The notes beneath the pieces are model-generated. The model had not been told where the DNA came from. It saw nothing but the letters and a program-made list of their open reading frames with translations, and did no database searches. A DNA stretch of 64,000 nucleotides from Pseudomonas sp. GCEP-101 (GTDB lineage: Bacteria > Pseudomonadota > Gammaproteobacteria > Pseudomonadales > Pseudomonadaceae). The stretch is taken from positions 5,712,965-5,776,964 of the forward strand of contig NZ_CP104011.1 in NCBI RefSeq assembly GCF_025133575.1, in the 5' to 3' direction. How positions within the stretch are numbered: position 1 is the stretch's first letter; each line of letters begins with the position of its first letter. Positions 54,403-63,401 of the stretch are shown piece by piece. Made by a program: the position numbers and the translations under genes.

Positions 54403-55575
54403 TTACTTGAAATCCCACTGCATCTGAGCCGGGATGCTGACGTCCCGCGAGGAATGCACGCACACATCCACGTAATCGGTGAAGCGCGGCGGCGCGGCGA
54501 TGCCTTCATCCAGCAGGCGTTGGTTGTCGAACAGGTAGTTGAGGTCGGCAAAGCCGCTGTACAGGCGCAGCGCGCGCAGCACCAGGCGCGGGTTGGCCTT
54601 GCCGATGCGGCTCTCGAAGCTGCCGGCCAGCTCCCGCAGATCTTCGCTGCTGACCTTGCGGTAGCGCTCGCCGACAGGCGCTTCGCCGCGGGCGTCCGCA
54701 TAGGCGCGGTCGATCTCGCCGAAGGTGCAGGACGAACCGTGGCCGGCGGAGATGTGGTAGAGGCTGTGGCTCAGCGTAGGCTTCAGCGCCAGGGCAACCA
54801 GCGCTTCGGCGCAGTAGTCCACCGGGATCACGTCGATCTGCTCGTCCAGCCCGCAGGTGAAGCTCTCCAGGGCAAAGCCCATGCGGAACACCCAGAAGAT
54901 GCTGCCGGAAGCGCGGCAACCCAGCTCGCGATGCCCGACCACGATGGACGGTCGCGCCACCACCAGCGGCAATGACGGCAACTCTTCGCGCATGCGCCGT
55001 TCGATCTCGGCCTTGGAAGCGGTGTAGTCGACCAATTGCTCTTCGCTATCGGGAAAATCCCAGGACTCGCGCACCGGCGACTCGCGTTGCGGCCCGCAGC
55101 ACATGGCGGTGCCGACGTGAAGGAAACGCTTGAGGTTGCGCGACTGGCTGAGCAGCCGGGCGAAGGCGAAGGTGCCCTCGACGTTCACCGGCCAGATGTT
55201 CGGGTTCTTCGAGAAGGAGGCCACTGCTGCGCAGTTGATCACCTGTTCCACGCGCATCAGGCGTGCGCGCTCACCCTGCATCCACGCGGTGTCCAGCAGG
55301 TCGCCGCACAGGATCTGGCTTTCCTCCAGGGACTCCAGCGCGGACTCGGGCACGCTGTGCAGGCGCAAGTTGTCGCATAGCCGCTCCAGCCCCTCGGCGG
55401 GTGACACGGCCCGCACCAGGAACAGCAGCGCCGCCGTGTGACCGCCGGCCATCAGGTGGGCGGCGACGGCGCCGCCCAGGAAGCCGGTGGCGCCAGTCAA
55501 CAGCAGGCTGTGCGCGGCGCCGGAGGTGAATCGGGGGGAATGGGTGGCAGTGCGTTCAGCGTAATCGGTGTTCAT
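54403..55575 (-). CDS. Extended SDR / fatty-acyl-CoA-reductase-like NAD(P)-binding protein
   Basis: 390 aa. NAD(P) motif TGATGFLGGAVAAHL (about 28-42), INCAAVASF and the catalytic Y-x-x-x-K in YTASKAEIE. This matches the male-sterility / thioester-reductase branch that reduces acyl thioesters to aldehydes or alcohols. There is no acyl-carrier or adenylation domain, so a CoA or ACP thioester must come from elsewhere. It lies between aer and the cbb3 genes without obvious functional link. Start ATG at 55575. Confidence 0.78.
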   Translation of the reverse strand: MNTDYAERTATHSPRFTSGAAHSLLLTGATGFLGGAVAAHLMAGGHTAALLFLVRAVSPAEGLERLCDNLRLHSVPESALESLEESQILCGDLLDTAWMQGERARLMRVEQVINCAAVASFSKNPNIWPVNVEGTFAFARLLSQSRNLKRFLHVGTAMCCGPQRESPVRESWDFPDSEEQLVDYTASKAEIERRMREELPSLPLVVARPSIVVGHRELGCRASGSIFWVFRMGFALESFTCGLDEQIDVIPVDYCAEALVALALKPTLSHSLYHISAGHGSSCTFGEIDRAYADARGEAPVGERYRKVSSEDLRELAGSFESRIGKANPRLVLRALRLYSGFADLNYLFDNQRLLDEGIAAPPRFTDYVDVCVHSSRDVSIPAQMQWDFK

Positions 55576-55664
55576 GGCAGCTCAGGGCCTATCGTCTGGA
55601 AACGGGGCGTCGGCTGTGGGGAGCCGACGCCGGCGAGGATAGGAACCCCTGCCTTAAGGGCCGA

Positions 55665-56363
55665 TTAGCGCAATAGAAAGGCTTCGATTCTTGCCGCGGT
55701 GCTGTCCAGGTGCTGCTCATGGGTCAGCCCGGACGCCTTGAGCGGCTTGAGGTCGTGGTCGGCCGCCGCCAGCCACTGCAACTGGATGGCCGGCGACAAC
55801 GCGTAGCCGTCGACCGTCGGCCGGTCTCCCAGCGCATCCCGCTCGCCCTGGGCGATCAGCGTCGGTGTCTTCAGCTCGGCGAGGTGGGCCACCCGGGGTT
55901 TCTCCGGTTTGCCGGCGGCATAGAACGGGTAGCCCAGGCAGACCAGTGCATCGGCGCCCAGCTCATCGGCCAGCAGGCTGGCCATCCGCCCGCCCATGGA
56001 CTTGCCGCCGATGGCCAGTGTGCCGGGTACCTCGGCACGCACCTGCGCGTAGACCTGCCGCCAGCACTCCAGCAATTGCTTCTGCGGATTGGGCGGACGG
56101 CGCTTCCCGTCCTCCCGGCGCATCGCCATGTAGGGGAACTCGAAGCGAACCACCGAGATCCCTCGTTCGGCCAGCCGCGCGGCGATGCCGTCCATGAACG
56201 GGCTGTCCATCGGCGCACCGGCGCCATGCGCCAGAACCAGCGTGGGTGACAGTTCGCGCCGTGCCGGGTTCCTCAGCAGCGACAAAGGGCCGCACGCGCC
56301 CGCGACAGGGGTCTCAGGCGCCAATTGATCCGAATCAATATTCCGGGAAGTGCCTTTATCCAT
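55665..56363 (-). CDS. KANL3/Tex30-type alpha/beta hydrolase
   Basis: 232 aa. VLAHGAGAPMDSPFM with the oxyanion-hole region, nucleophile serine in IGGKSMGGRMAS, acid in QGERDALGD and a late histidine in AADHDLKPL. This matches a small conserved bacterial hydrolase family of unknown substrate. ATG at 56363 is preceded by GGAGTGAAGG. The first 15 codons cover an exact Anr/FNR box of the divergent ccoN operon, so the true start could be further in, although no good internal start is seen. Confidence 0.78.
   Translation of the reverse strand: MDKGTSRNIDSDQLAPETPVAGACGPLSLLRNPARRELSPTLVLAHGAGAPMDSPFMDGIAARLAERGISVVRFEFPYMAMRREDGKRRPPNPQKQLLECWRQVYAQVRAEVPGTLAIGGKSMGGRMASLLADELGADALVCLGYPFYAAGKPEKPRVAHLAELKTPTLIAQGERDALGDRPTVDGYALSPAIQLQWLAAADHDLKPLKASGLTHEQHLDSTAARIEAFLLR
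56325..56338 (+). promoter_or_regulatory. Perfect Anr/FNR box upstream of ccoN2
   Basis: TTGAT-CCGA-ATCAA, an exact match to the Anr/FNR consensus, centred about 151 bp before the ccoN2 ATG. P. aeruginosa cco2 is known to be induced by Anr under low oxygen. The box lies inside the first codons of the divergent hydrolase gene. Confidence 0.85.
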
Positions 56364-56482
56364 CCTTCACTCCGCTAATTCCGAATTAGTACCTATCCCA
56401 AGGGGGAGGGGCGGCATACGCCGTAAGCCGTAAAAAACCTGCCGGGAAGGGCATTGCCCAAACCGTGGATGGAAGCCCATAA

Positions 56483-57907
56483 ATGAGCACAACCAATCAG
56501 ACCGCTTATAACTATAAGGTGGTCCGCCAGTTCGCCATTATGACAGTGGTGTGGGGGATCGTCGGCATGGCCGTCGGTGTCCTGATCGCCGCGCAACTGG
56601 TGTGGCCAGAACTCAACCTCGGCCTACCGTGGACGAGCTTCGGGCGCCTGCGCCCGCTGCATACCAATGCGGTGATCTTCGCCTTCGGCGGCTGCGCACT
56701 GTTCGCCACCAGCTATTACTCGGTGCAGCGTACCTGCCAGACCCGCCTGTTCTCCGACGCGCTCGCTTCCTTCACCTTCTGGGGTTGGCAGCTGGTGATC
56801 CTGTGTGCCGCCATCACCCTGCCGCTGGGCATGACCTCCTCCAAGGAGTACGCCGAGCTGGAGTGGCCGATCGACATCCTGATCACCATCGTCTGGGTTT
56901 CCTACGCCATCGTCTTCTTCGGCACGCTGCTGAAGCGCAAGACCAAGCACATCTATGTGGGCAACTGGTTCTTCGGCGCCTTCATCCTGACCGTGGCGAT
57001 CCTGCACGTGGTCAACAACATGGAAATCCCGGTCAGCCTGACCAAGTCCTACTCGCTGTACTCGGGCGCCACCGACGCCATGATCCAGTGGTGGTACGGC
57101 CACAACGCCGTGGGCTTCTTCCTGACCGCCGGCTTCCTGGGGATGATGTACTACTTCGTACCCAAGCAGGCTGAGCGTCCGGTCTACTCCTACCGCCTGT
57201 CCATCGTGCACTTCTGGGCGCTGATCGCCGTCTACATCTGGGCTGGTCCGCACCACCTGCACTACACCGCCCTGCCGGACTGGGCTCAGTCCCTGGGCAT
57301 GGTGATGTCCCTTATCCTGCTGGCTCCGAGCTGGGGCGGCATGATCAACGGCATGATGACCCTCTCCGGCGCCTGGCATAAGCTGCGCACCGACCCGATC
57401 CTGCGCTTCCTGGTGGTATCCCTGGCCTTCTACGGCATGTCCACCTTCGAAGGCCCGATGATGGCCATCAAGACCGTCAACGCCCTCTCCCACTACACCG
57501 ACTGGACCATCGGCCACGTACACGCCGGCGCTCTGGGCTGGGTCGCCATGGTGTCCATCGGTTCCCTGTACCACCTGATTCCGAAGGTCTTCGGCCGCGA
57601 GCAGATGCACAGCGTGGGTCTGATCAACACCCACTTCTGGCTGGCCACCATCGGTACCGTTCTGTACATCGCCTCCATGTGGGTCAACGGCATCACCCAG
57701 GGCCTGATGTGGCGCGCAGTGAACGCCGACGGCACCCTCACCTACTCCTTCGTCGAAGCCCTGGCCGCCGGCCACCCCGGCTTCATCGTGCGGATGATCG
57801 GTGGCGCCATCTTCCTGCTCGGCATGCTGGTCATGGCTTACAACGTATGGCGCACCGTAGCGGACGCGAAGCCGGCGGAAATGCACGCCGCGGCGCAGAT
57901 GGCCTGA
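56483..57907 (+). CDS. ccoN2: cbb3-type cytochrome c oxidase subunit I (second-type operon, Anr-controlled)
   Basis: 474 aa, 12 membrane helices. Heme-copper ligands visible in WWYGHNAVGFF (CuB histidine) and GPHHLHYTALPDW (the HH pair), with late heme histidines in HWTIGHVHAGALGW-like DWTIGHVHAGALGW. Reduces O2 with high affinity at the inner membrane and pumps protons. Called ccoN2 because it is the copy distal to ccoG and preceded by an Anr box, as in P. aeruginosa. First gene of ccoN2O2Q2P2. Confidence 0.93.
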   Translation: MSTTNQTAYNYKVVRQFAIMTVVWGIVGMAVGVLIAAQLVWPELNLGLPWTSFGRLRPLHTNAVIFAFGGCALFATSYYSVQRTCQTRLFSDALASFTFWGWQLVILCAAITLPLGMTSSKEYAELEWPIDILITIVWVSYAIVFFGTLLKRKTKHIYVGNWFFGAFILTVAILHVVNNMEIPVSLTKSYSLYSGATDAMIQWWYGHNAVGFFLTAGFLGMMYYFVPKQAERPVYSYRLSIVHFWALIAVYIWAGPHHLHYTALPDWAQSLGMVMSLILLAPSWGGMINGMMTLSGAWHKLRTDPILRFLVVSLAFYGMSTFEGPMMAIKTVNALSHYTDWTIGHVHAGALGWVAMVSIGSLYHLIPKVFGREQMHSVGLINTHFWLATIGTVLYIASMWVNGITQGLMWRAVNADGTLTYSFVEALAAGHPGFIVRMIGGAIFLLGMLVMAYNVWRTVADAKPAEMHAAAQMA

Positions 57908-57917
57908 GGAGACCGAC

Positions 57918-58526
57918 ATGAAACACGAAATACTCGAGAAAAACGTCGGCCTGCTGGCCCTGTGCATGGCGGTCGCCGTGAGCATCGGCGGCCTGACCCA
58001 GATCGTTCCGCTGTTCTTCCAGGACGTCACCAACACCCCGGTGGAAGGCATGAAGCCCTACACCGCCCTGCAACTGGAAGGCCGTGACGTGTACATCCGC
58101 GAGGGTTGCGTCGGCTGCCACTCGCAAATGATCCGTCCGTTCCGCGCTGAAACCGAGCGCTACGGCCACTACTCCGTCGCCGGCGAAAGCGTCTGGGACC
58201 ACCCGTTCCTGTGGGGCTCCAAGCGTACCGGTCCGGACCTGGCCCGCGTCGGTGGCCGCTACTCGGACGACTGGCACCGCGCGCACCTGTACAACCCGCG
58301 CAACGTGGTGCCGGAGTCGAAGATGCCCGCCTACCCCTGGCTGGTCGAGAACAAGCTCGATGGCAAGGACACGGCGAAGAAACTGGAAGTGATGCGTGTC
58401 ATGGGCGTGCCCTACACGGACGACGACATCGCTGGCGCCAGCGACGCCGTCAAGGGGAAGACCGAAATGGACGCGGTGGTCGCGTACCTGCAGGTCCTCG
58501 GCACCTCCATCAAGAACAAGCGGTGA
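57918..58526 (+). CDS. ccoO2: cbb3 oxidase mono-heme subunit II
   Basis: 202 aa. One N-terminal membrane anchor (about 9-30) and one heme c site CVGCHSQM (about 70-77), with distal methionine probably in ESKMPAYPW. Passes electrons from CcoP to CcoN. Starts 10 bp after ccoN2. Confidence 0.95.
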   Translation: MKHEILEKNVGLLALCMAVAVSIGGLTQIVPLFFQDVTNTPVEGMKPYTALQLEGRDVYIREGCVGCHSQMIRPFRAETERYGHYSVAGESVWDHPFLWGSKRTGPDLARVGGRYSDDWHRAHLYNPRNVVPESKMPAYPWLVENKLDGKDTAKKLEVMRVMGVPYTDDDIAGASDAVKGKTEMDAVVAYLQVLGTSIKNKR

Positions 58527-58530
58527 CAGC

Positions 58531-58722
58531 ATGGATATCGGGACCATTCGCGGTATCGGCACCGTCATCGTGATGGTGGCCTTCGTCGGCGTACTGCTCT
58601 GGGCTTACGGCGGCAAACGCAAGGAGCGCTTCGACGACGATGCGCTGCTGCCCTTCGCGGATGACCCGGTGGCCAAGCGGCACGCTGAGAAAGAGCAAGC
58701 TTCTAGGAGCAACAACGCATGA
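58531..58722 (+). CDS. ccoQ2: cbb3 oxidase small subunit CcoQ
   Basis: 63 aa, a single membrane helix (IGTVIVMVAFVGVLLWAY) and a charged tail with FDDDALLPFADDP. Stabilises the CcoNOP complex. Starts 4 bp after ccoO2 and overlaps ccoP2 by 4 bp (ATGA). Confidence 0.92.
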   Translation: MDIGTIRGIGTVIVMVAFVGVLLWAYGGKRKERFDDDALLPFADDPVAKRHAEKEQASRSNNA

Positions 58723-59642
58723 CTACCTTCTGGAGTCTGTACATCACCGTTCTAACAGTCGGCTCGCTGATCGCCCTGCTGTGGCTGGTATTCGCCACCC
58801 GCAGCGGGCAATCCTCGAACACCACTGACCAGACCATGGGTCACGCCTTCGACGGCATCGAAGAGTATGACAACCCGCTGCCCAAGTGGTGGTTCATGCT
58901 GTTCGTCGGCACCATCATCTTCGCTGCCGGCTACCTGGCCCTCTACCCCGGCCTGGGCAACTGGAAAGGCGTCCTGCCCGGCTACGATGGCGGCTGGACC
59001 CAGGCCAAGCAGTGGGAGCGCGAAGAAGCGCTGGCCCAGGAAAAATACGGCCCGATCTTCGCGAAGTATGCTGCCATGTCCGTGGAAGAAGTGGCGAAAG
59101 ACCCGCAAGCCATGAAAATGGGCGAGCGTCTTTTCGCAACCTACTGCTCCATCTGCCACGGTTCCGACGCCAAGGGCGCCCAGGGCTTCCCGAACCTGAC
59201 CGACGAAGACTGGCGCTGGGGCGGTACCGCCAAGGACATCGAGACCACCATCCTCGGTGGCCGCCATGCCGCCATGCCGGCCTGGGGCGAAGTGCTGGGC
59301 GACAAGGGCGTGCAGGATGTGGCCGCTTTCGTCACCACCAAACTGGATGGCCGCCAGTTGCCCGAAGGTGTGACCGCCGAAAACGTCGACAACGGCAGCA
59401 AAGTCTTCGCCACCACCTGCGTTGCCTGCCACGGTCCGGAAGGCAAGGGCAACCCGCTGATGGGCGCACCTGACCTGACTCACCCGGCCGCCTTCATCTA
59501 CGGTTCCAGCTACGCGCAACTGCAACAGACCATCCGTCACGGCCGCCAGGGCCAGATGCCGGCGCAGGAGCAGTACCTAGGCAAAGACAAAGTGCGCATC
59601 CTCGCCGCCTACATCTACAACATTTCCGGCCAGGCGAAGTAA
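58719..59642 (+). CDS. ccoP2: cbb3 oxidase di-heme subunit III
   Basis: 307 aa. Two N-terminal membrane helices and two heme c sites, CSICH and CVACH, in the periplasmic part. Accepts electrons from soluble cytochromes. Shorter than the paralogue by 14 residues, mainly in the loop after GVLPGYDGGW. A terminator follows. Confidence 0.95.
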   Translation: MTTFWSLYITVLTVGSLIALLWLVFATRSGQSSNTTDQTMGHAFDGIEEYDNPLPKWWFMLFVGTIIFAAGYLALYPGLGNWKGVLPGYDGGWTQAKQWEREEALAQEKYGPIFAKYAAMSVEEVAKDPQAMKMGERLFATYCSICHGSDAKGAQGFPNLTDEDWRWGGTAKDIETTILGGRHAAMPAWGEVLGDKGVQDVAAFVTTKLDGRQLPEGVTAENVDNGSKVFATTCVACHGPEGKGNPLMGAPDLTHPAAFIYGSSYAQLQQTIRHGRQGQMPAQEQYLGKDKVRILAAYIYNISGQAK

Positions 59643-59655
59643 CTTCCCTCCCCCA

Positions 59656-59686
59656 ACTCGCGCCCCCTCGGGGCGCGAGTTTCTTC
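59656..59686 (+). terminator. Terminator after ccoP2
   Basis: ACTCGCGCCCC-CTC-GGGGCGCGAGT (11-bp stem, 3-nt loop) followed by TTCTTCTCTCC. It separates the two cbb3 operons. Confidence 0.8.
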
Positions 59687-59980
59687 TCTCCGCAATATCG
59701 CGACGAAGTGTCGCACCCTCTCTAGCTCCTTTCTTCACACCCTTTCAGATCACGTCTAAGCTGGATTCCATTCGCAAACCGGCCATACGACTAACCTGAC
59801 CCACTTCCCAGGTTGGTCCGTGCGACCCGAAAAAGGCGGCAAACAGCGGCGCAAAGCGCTTCGGAGCAGGCGGCAAACAGGCCATACGCCAAGTCTCGGC
59901 GCGTTGCAATGGCTAGTTGCTTTCTACATACTTGCCGCCGTTTTTTTGTCCATAAAATCCAAAAACCGTGGAACCTTAGA
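59687..59980 (+). promoter_or_regulatory. Leader and promoter region of ccoN1
   Basis: Rest of the 338-bp gap between the two operons. No Anr box is visible, in contrast to the first operon, which fits constitutive expression of cco1 in P. aeruginosa. The segment 59925-59975 is AT-rich (TTTTTTTGTCCATAAAATCC) just before the ATG. No gene seen. Confidence 0.5.
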
Positions 59981-61423
59981 ATGAGCACAGCAATCAGTCC
60001 GACTGCTTATAACTATAAGGTCGTCCGCCAGTTCGCCATCATGACGGTGGTCTGGGGGATACTTGGAATGGGGCTCGGTGTTTACATCGCCTCACAGTTG
60101 GTTTGGCCCCAGTTGAACCTGGACCTGCCCTGGACCAGTTTCGGCCGCCTCCGTCCGCTGCACACCAACCTGGTGATTTTCGCCTTCGGCGGCTGTGCTC
60201 TCTTCGCAACTTCCTACTACGTCGTACAGCGCACCTGTCAGACCCGTCTGGTTTCTGACAGCCTCGCGGCCTTCACCTTCTGGGGTTGGCAAGCGGTGAT
60301 CGTGCTGGCCGGCATTACCCTGCCGCTGGGCTACACCTCCTCCAAGGAGTACGCCGAGCTGGAATGGCCGATCGACATCCTGCTGGCCGTCGTCTGGGTA
60401 ACCTACGCCCTGGTGTTCTTCGGCACCGTGATGAAGCGCAAAACCAAGCACATCTACGTGGGCAACTGGTTCTACGGCGCGTTCATCCTGGTCACCGCCA
60501 TGCTGCACATCGTCAACAGCATGGAAATCCCGGTTACCGCCTTCAAGTCCTACTCGATCTACGCCGGCGCGACCGACGCGATGATCCAGTGGTGGTATGG
60601 CCACAACGCCGTAGGCTTCTTCCTGACCACCGGCTTCCTGGGGATGATGTATTACTTCGTACCCAAGCAGGCCGAGCGTCCGATCTACTCCTACCGCCTG
60701 TCCATCGTGCACTTCTGGGCGCTGATCACCCTGTACATCTGGGCCGGTCCGCACCACCTGCACTACACCGCCCTGCCGGACTGGGCCCAGTCCCTGGGCA
60801 TGGTGATGTCCCTGATCCTGCTGGCTCCGAGCTGGGGCGGCATGATCAACGGCATGATGACCCTGTCCGGCGCCTGGCATAAGCTGCGCACCGACCCGAT
60901 CCTGCGCTTCCTGGTGGTGTCCCTGGCCTTCTACGGCATGTCCACCTTCGAAGGCCCGATGATGGCCATCAAGACCGTCAACTCCCTGTCGCACTACACC
61001 GACTGGACCATCGGCCACGTACACGCCGGCGCTCTGGGCTGGGTAGCGATGATCTCCATCGGCTCCCTGTACCACCTGATTCCGAAGGTCTTCGGTCGCG
61101 AGCAGATGCACAGTGTTGGCCTGATCAACGCGCACTTCTGGCTGGCGACCATCGGTACCGTGCTGTACATCGCCTCCATGTGGGTCAACGGCATCACCCA
61201 AGGCCTGATGTGGCGTGCAATCAACGCCGACGGCACCCTCACCTACTCCTTCGTGGAAGCCCTGCAGGCCAGCCACCCGGGCTTCATCGTCCGTGCACTG
61301 GGCGGCGCCTTCTTCGCCTCCGGCATGCTGCTGATGGCCTACAACACCTTCCGTACTGTGCGCGGTTTCAAACAGGCTGACGCCGATGCCGCTGCCCAGA
61401 TCCCCGCTGTAGGAGCTCACTGA
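59981..61423 (+). CDS. ccoN1: cbb3-type cytochrome c oxidase subunit I (ccoG-proximal operon)
   Basis: 480 aa. Same ligands as CcoN2 (WWYGHNAVGFF, GPHHLHYTALPDW, DWTIGHVHAGALGW). The central and 3' parts are nearly identical to ccoN2 in DNA, while the first 250 bp differ clearly. ATG at 59981, chosen from alignment with its paralogue, is preceded by GTGGAACCTTAGA. The frame extends to 59813 without support. The stop overlaps the ccoO1 start (TGATG). Confidence 0.93.
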   Translation: MSTAISPTAYNYKVVRQFAIMTVVWGILGMGLGVYIASQLVWPQLNLDLPWTSFGRLRPLHTNLVIFAFGGCALFATSYYVVQRTCQTRLVSDSLAAFTFWGWQAVIVLAGITLPLGYTSSKEYAELEWPIDILLAVVWVTYALVFFGTVMKRKTKHIYVGNWFYGAFILVTAMLHIVNSMEIPVTAFKSYSIYAGATDAMIQWWYGHNAVGFFLTTGFLGMMYYFVPKQAERPIYSYRLSIVHFWALITLYIWAGPHHLHYTALPDWAQSLGMVMSLILLAPSWGGMINGMMTLSGAWHKLRTDPILRFLVVSLAFYGMSTFEGPMMAIKTVNSLSHYTDWTIGHVHAGALGWVAMISIGSLYHLIPKVFGREQMHSVGLINAHFWLATIGTVLYIASMWVNGITQGLMWRAINADGTLTYSFVEALQASHPGFIVRALGGAFFASGMLLMAYNTFRTVRGFKQADADAAAQIPAVGAH

Positions 61424-62031
61424 TGAAGCACGAAGTAGTCGAGAAGAACATCGGCCTTCTGGCCTTCTTCATGGTCATTGCGGTGAGCATCGGCGGTCTG
61501 ACCCAGATCGTTCCGCTGTTCTTCCAGGACGTCACCAACAAGCCGGTCGAAGGCATGAAGCCGCGCACCGCGCTGGAGCTGGAAGGCCGTGACATCTACA
61601 TCCGCGAAGGCTGCGTAGGCTGCCACTCGCAGATGGTCCGTCCGTTCCGCGCCGAGACCGAGCGCTACGGCCACTACTCCGTCGCCGGCGAAAGCGTCTG
61701 GGACCACCCGTTCCTGTGGGGTTCCAAGCGTACCGGCCCGGACCTGGCCCGCGTTGGCGGCCGCTACTCCGACGACTGGCACCGCGCGCACCTGTACAAC
61801 CCGCGCAACGTGGTGCCGGAATCGAAGATGCCCTCCTACCCCTGGCTGGTGGAGAACAAGCTCGACGGCAAGGACACGGCGAAGAAAATGGAAGCCCTGC
61901 GTACGCTGGGCGTGCCCTACACCGACGACGACATCGCCGGTGCCCGTGACGCCGTCAAAGGCAAGACCGAGATGGACGCTGTCGTCGCCTACCTGCAAGG
62001 CCTCGGCACCATCATCAAGAGCAAACGGTGA
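61423..62031 (+). CDS. ccoO1: cbb3 oxidase mono-heme subunit II
   Basis: 202 aa, same length and heme site CVGCHSQM as its paralogue at 57918. One-base overlap with ccoN1, implying translational coupling. Confidence 0.95.
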   Translation: MKHEVVEKNIGLLAFFMVIAVSIGGLTQIVPLFFQDVTNKPVEGMKPRTALELEGRDIYIREGCVGCHSQMVRPFRAETERYGHYSVAGESVWDHPFLWGSKRTGPDLARVGGRYSDDWHRAHLYNPRNVVPESKMPSYPWLVENKLDGKDTAKKMEALRTLGVPYTDDDIAGARDAVKGKTEMDAVVAYLQGLGTIIKSKR

Positions 62032-62036
62032 CAGTG

Positions 62037-62228
62037 ATGGATATCGGGACCATTCGTGGTATCGGCACGGTAGTAGTGATGGTCGCCTTCGTTGGCGTCC
62101 TGCTCTGGGCCTATGGCGGCAAACGCAAGGAGCGCTTCGACGAAGACGCCCTGCTGCCCTTCGCGGATGACCCGGTCGCCAAAAAGCACGTCGAGCAAGA
62201 GCAAGCTTCTAGGAGCAACAAAGAATGA
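62037..62228 (+). CDS. ccoQ1: cbb3 oxidase small subunit CcoQ
   Basis: 63 aa, one membrane helix and tail FDEDALLPFADDP. Only a handful of residues differ from the first copy. ATG at 62037 is chosen over the in-frame GTG at 62028 by alignment. Overlaps ccoP1 by 4 bp. Confidence 0.92.
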   Translation: MDIGTIRGIGTVVVMVAFVGVLLWAYGGKRKERFDEDALLPFADDPVAKKHVEQEQASRSNKE

Positions 62229-63190
62229 CAACCTTCTGGAGTCTGTACGTCACCGTACTTACCCTGGGCACCATCTTCGCCCTGGCGTGGCTGCTGTTCG
62301 CCACCCGTCGCGGTCAGCGCAACGAAGCCACCGATGAAACCGTCGGCCATGCCTTCGATGGCATCGAGGAGTACGACAACCCGCTGCCCAAGTGGTGGTT
62401 CATGCTGTTCGTAGCCACCTTCATCTTCGCCCTCGCCTACCTCGCCCTGTACCCGGGCCTGGGCAACTGGAAGGGCCTGCTGCCGGGCTACCAGGACAAG
62501 GCCGAATTCGCCAACGGCGAAAAAGGCTGGACTGGTGTGCACCAGTGGGAAAAGGAAATGGCCAAGGCCGATGAGAAATACGGCCCGCTGTACGCCAAGT
62601 TCGGCGCCATGCCGATCGAAGACGTGGCCAAGGACGAGCAGGCCCTGAAAATGGGTAACCGCCTGTTCGCGTCCAACTGCTCCGTCTGCCACGGCTCCGA
62701 CGCCAAGGGTGCCCACGGCTTCCCGAACCTGACCGACGAAGACTGGCGCTGGGGCGGCGAGCCGAAAGACATCATCGCCACCATCGAAGGCGGCCGCCAC
62801 GCGGCCATGCCGGCCTGGGGCGAAGTCATCGGCGACCAGGGCGTTCACGACGTGGCTGCCTTCGTCACCACCAAGCTGGACGGCCGCAAGCTGCCCGAAG
62901 GCGTGACTGACGAACAGGTCGCCAACGGCCAGAAGATCTTCTCCACCAACTGCGTGGCTTGCCATGGCCCCGAAGGCAAAGGGACCGCCGCCATGGGCGC
63001 GCCGAACCTGACCCACCCGGCCGCGTTCATCTACGGCTCGAGCTTCGCTCAGCTGCAGCAGACCATCCGCTACGGCCGTCAGGGCCAGATGCCGGCTCAG
63101 CTGGAACGTCTGGGCAAAGACCAGGTGCACCTGCTCGCTGCCTACGTATACAGCCTGTCCCACGGCGAAGGTGCGAAGAGCGCGGAATAA
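62225..63190 (+). CDS. ccoP1: cbb3 oxidase di-heme subunit III
   Basis: 321 aa. Two N-terminal membrane helices and two heme sites, CSVCH and CVACH. Carries an insertion (YQDKAEFANGEKGW) absent from the paralogue, which may affect the interaction with electron donors. Last gene of the operon. Confidence 0.95.
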   Translation: MTTFWSLYVTVLTLGTIFALAWLLFATRRGQRNEATDETVGHAFDGIEEYDNPLPKWWFMLFVATFIFALAYLALYPGLGNWKGLLPGYQDKAEFANGEKGWTGVHQWEKEMAKADEKYGPLYAKFGAMPIEDVAKDEQALKMGNRLFASNCSVCHGSDAKGAHGFPNLTDEDWRWGGEPKDIIATIEGGRHAAMPAWGEVIGDQGVHDVAAFVTTKLDGRKLPEGVTDEQVANGQKIFSTNCVACHGPEGKGTAAMGAPNLTHPAAFIYGSSFAQLQQTIRYGRQGQMPAQLERLGKDQVHLLAAYVYSLSHGEGAKSAE

Positions 63191-63221
63191 TCCTTCACGC
63201 TCCTACACCAACAGCAACACC

Positions 63222-63262
63222 CAGCGGCGCCGGTTTCTACACCGGCGCCGCTCTATTTCTGG
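63222..63262 (+). terminator. Terminator after ccoP1
   Basis: AGCGGCGCCGG-TTTCTACA-CCGGCGCCGCT (11-bp stem, 8-nt loop) followed by CTATTTCTGG, 31 bp after the ccoP1 stop. Confidence 0.7.
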
Positions 63263-63401
63263 GTCCATAATTCCTTGCGCGACCAACTGTCGCACCGTTG
63301 CAACACTGGCCACGCCGTATCATTGTTAGGCGTGCAAGCATATTTCTGACCCTCTCGGCATGTATCGACAGGGCGCCCTCCCGCTGCCGTGGAATGCACT
63401 G

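Noticed and set aside
59687..59980. Anr box before ccoN1
   Set aside because: No TTGAT-N4-ATCAA match with fewer than three mismatches was seen in the gap.
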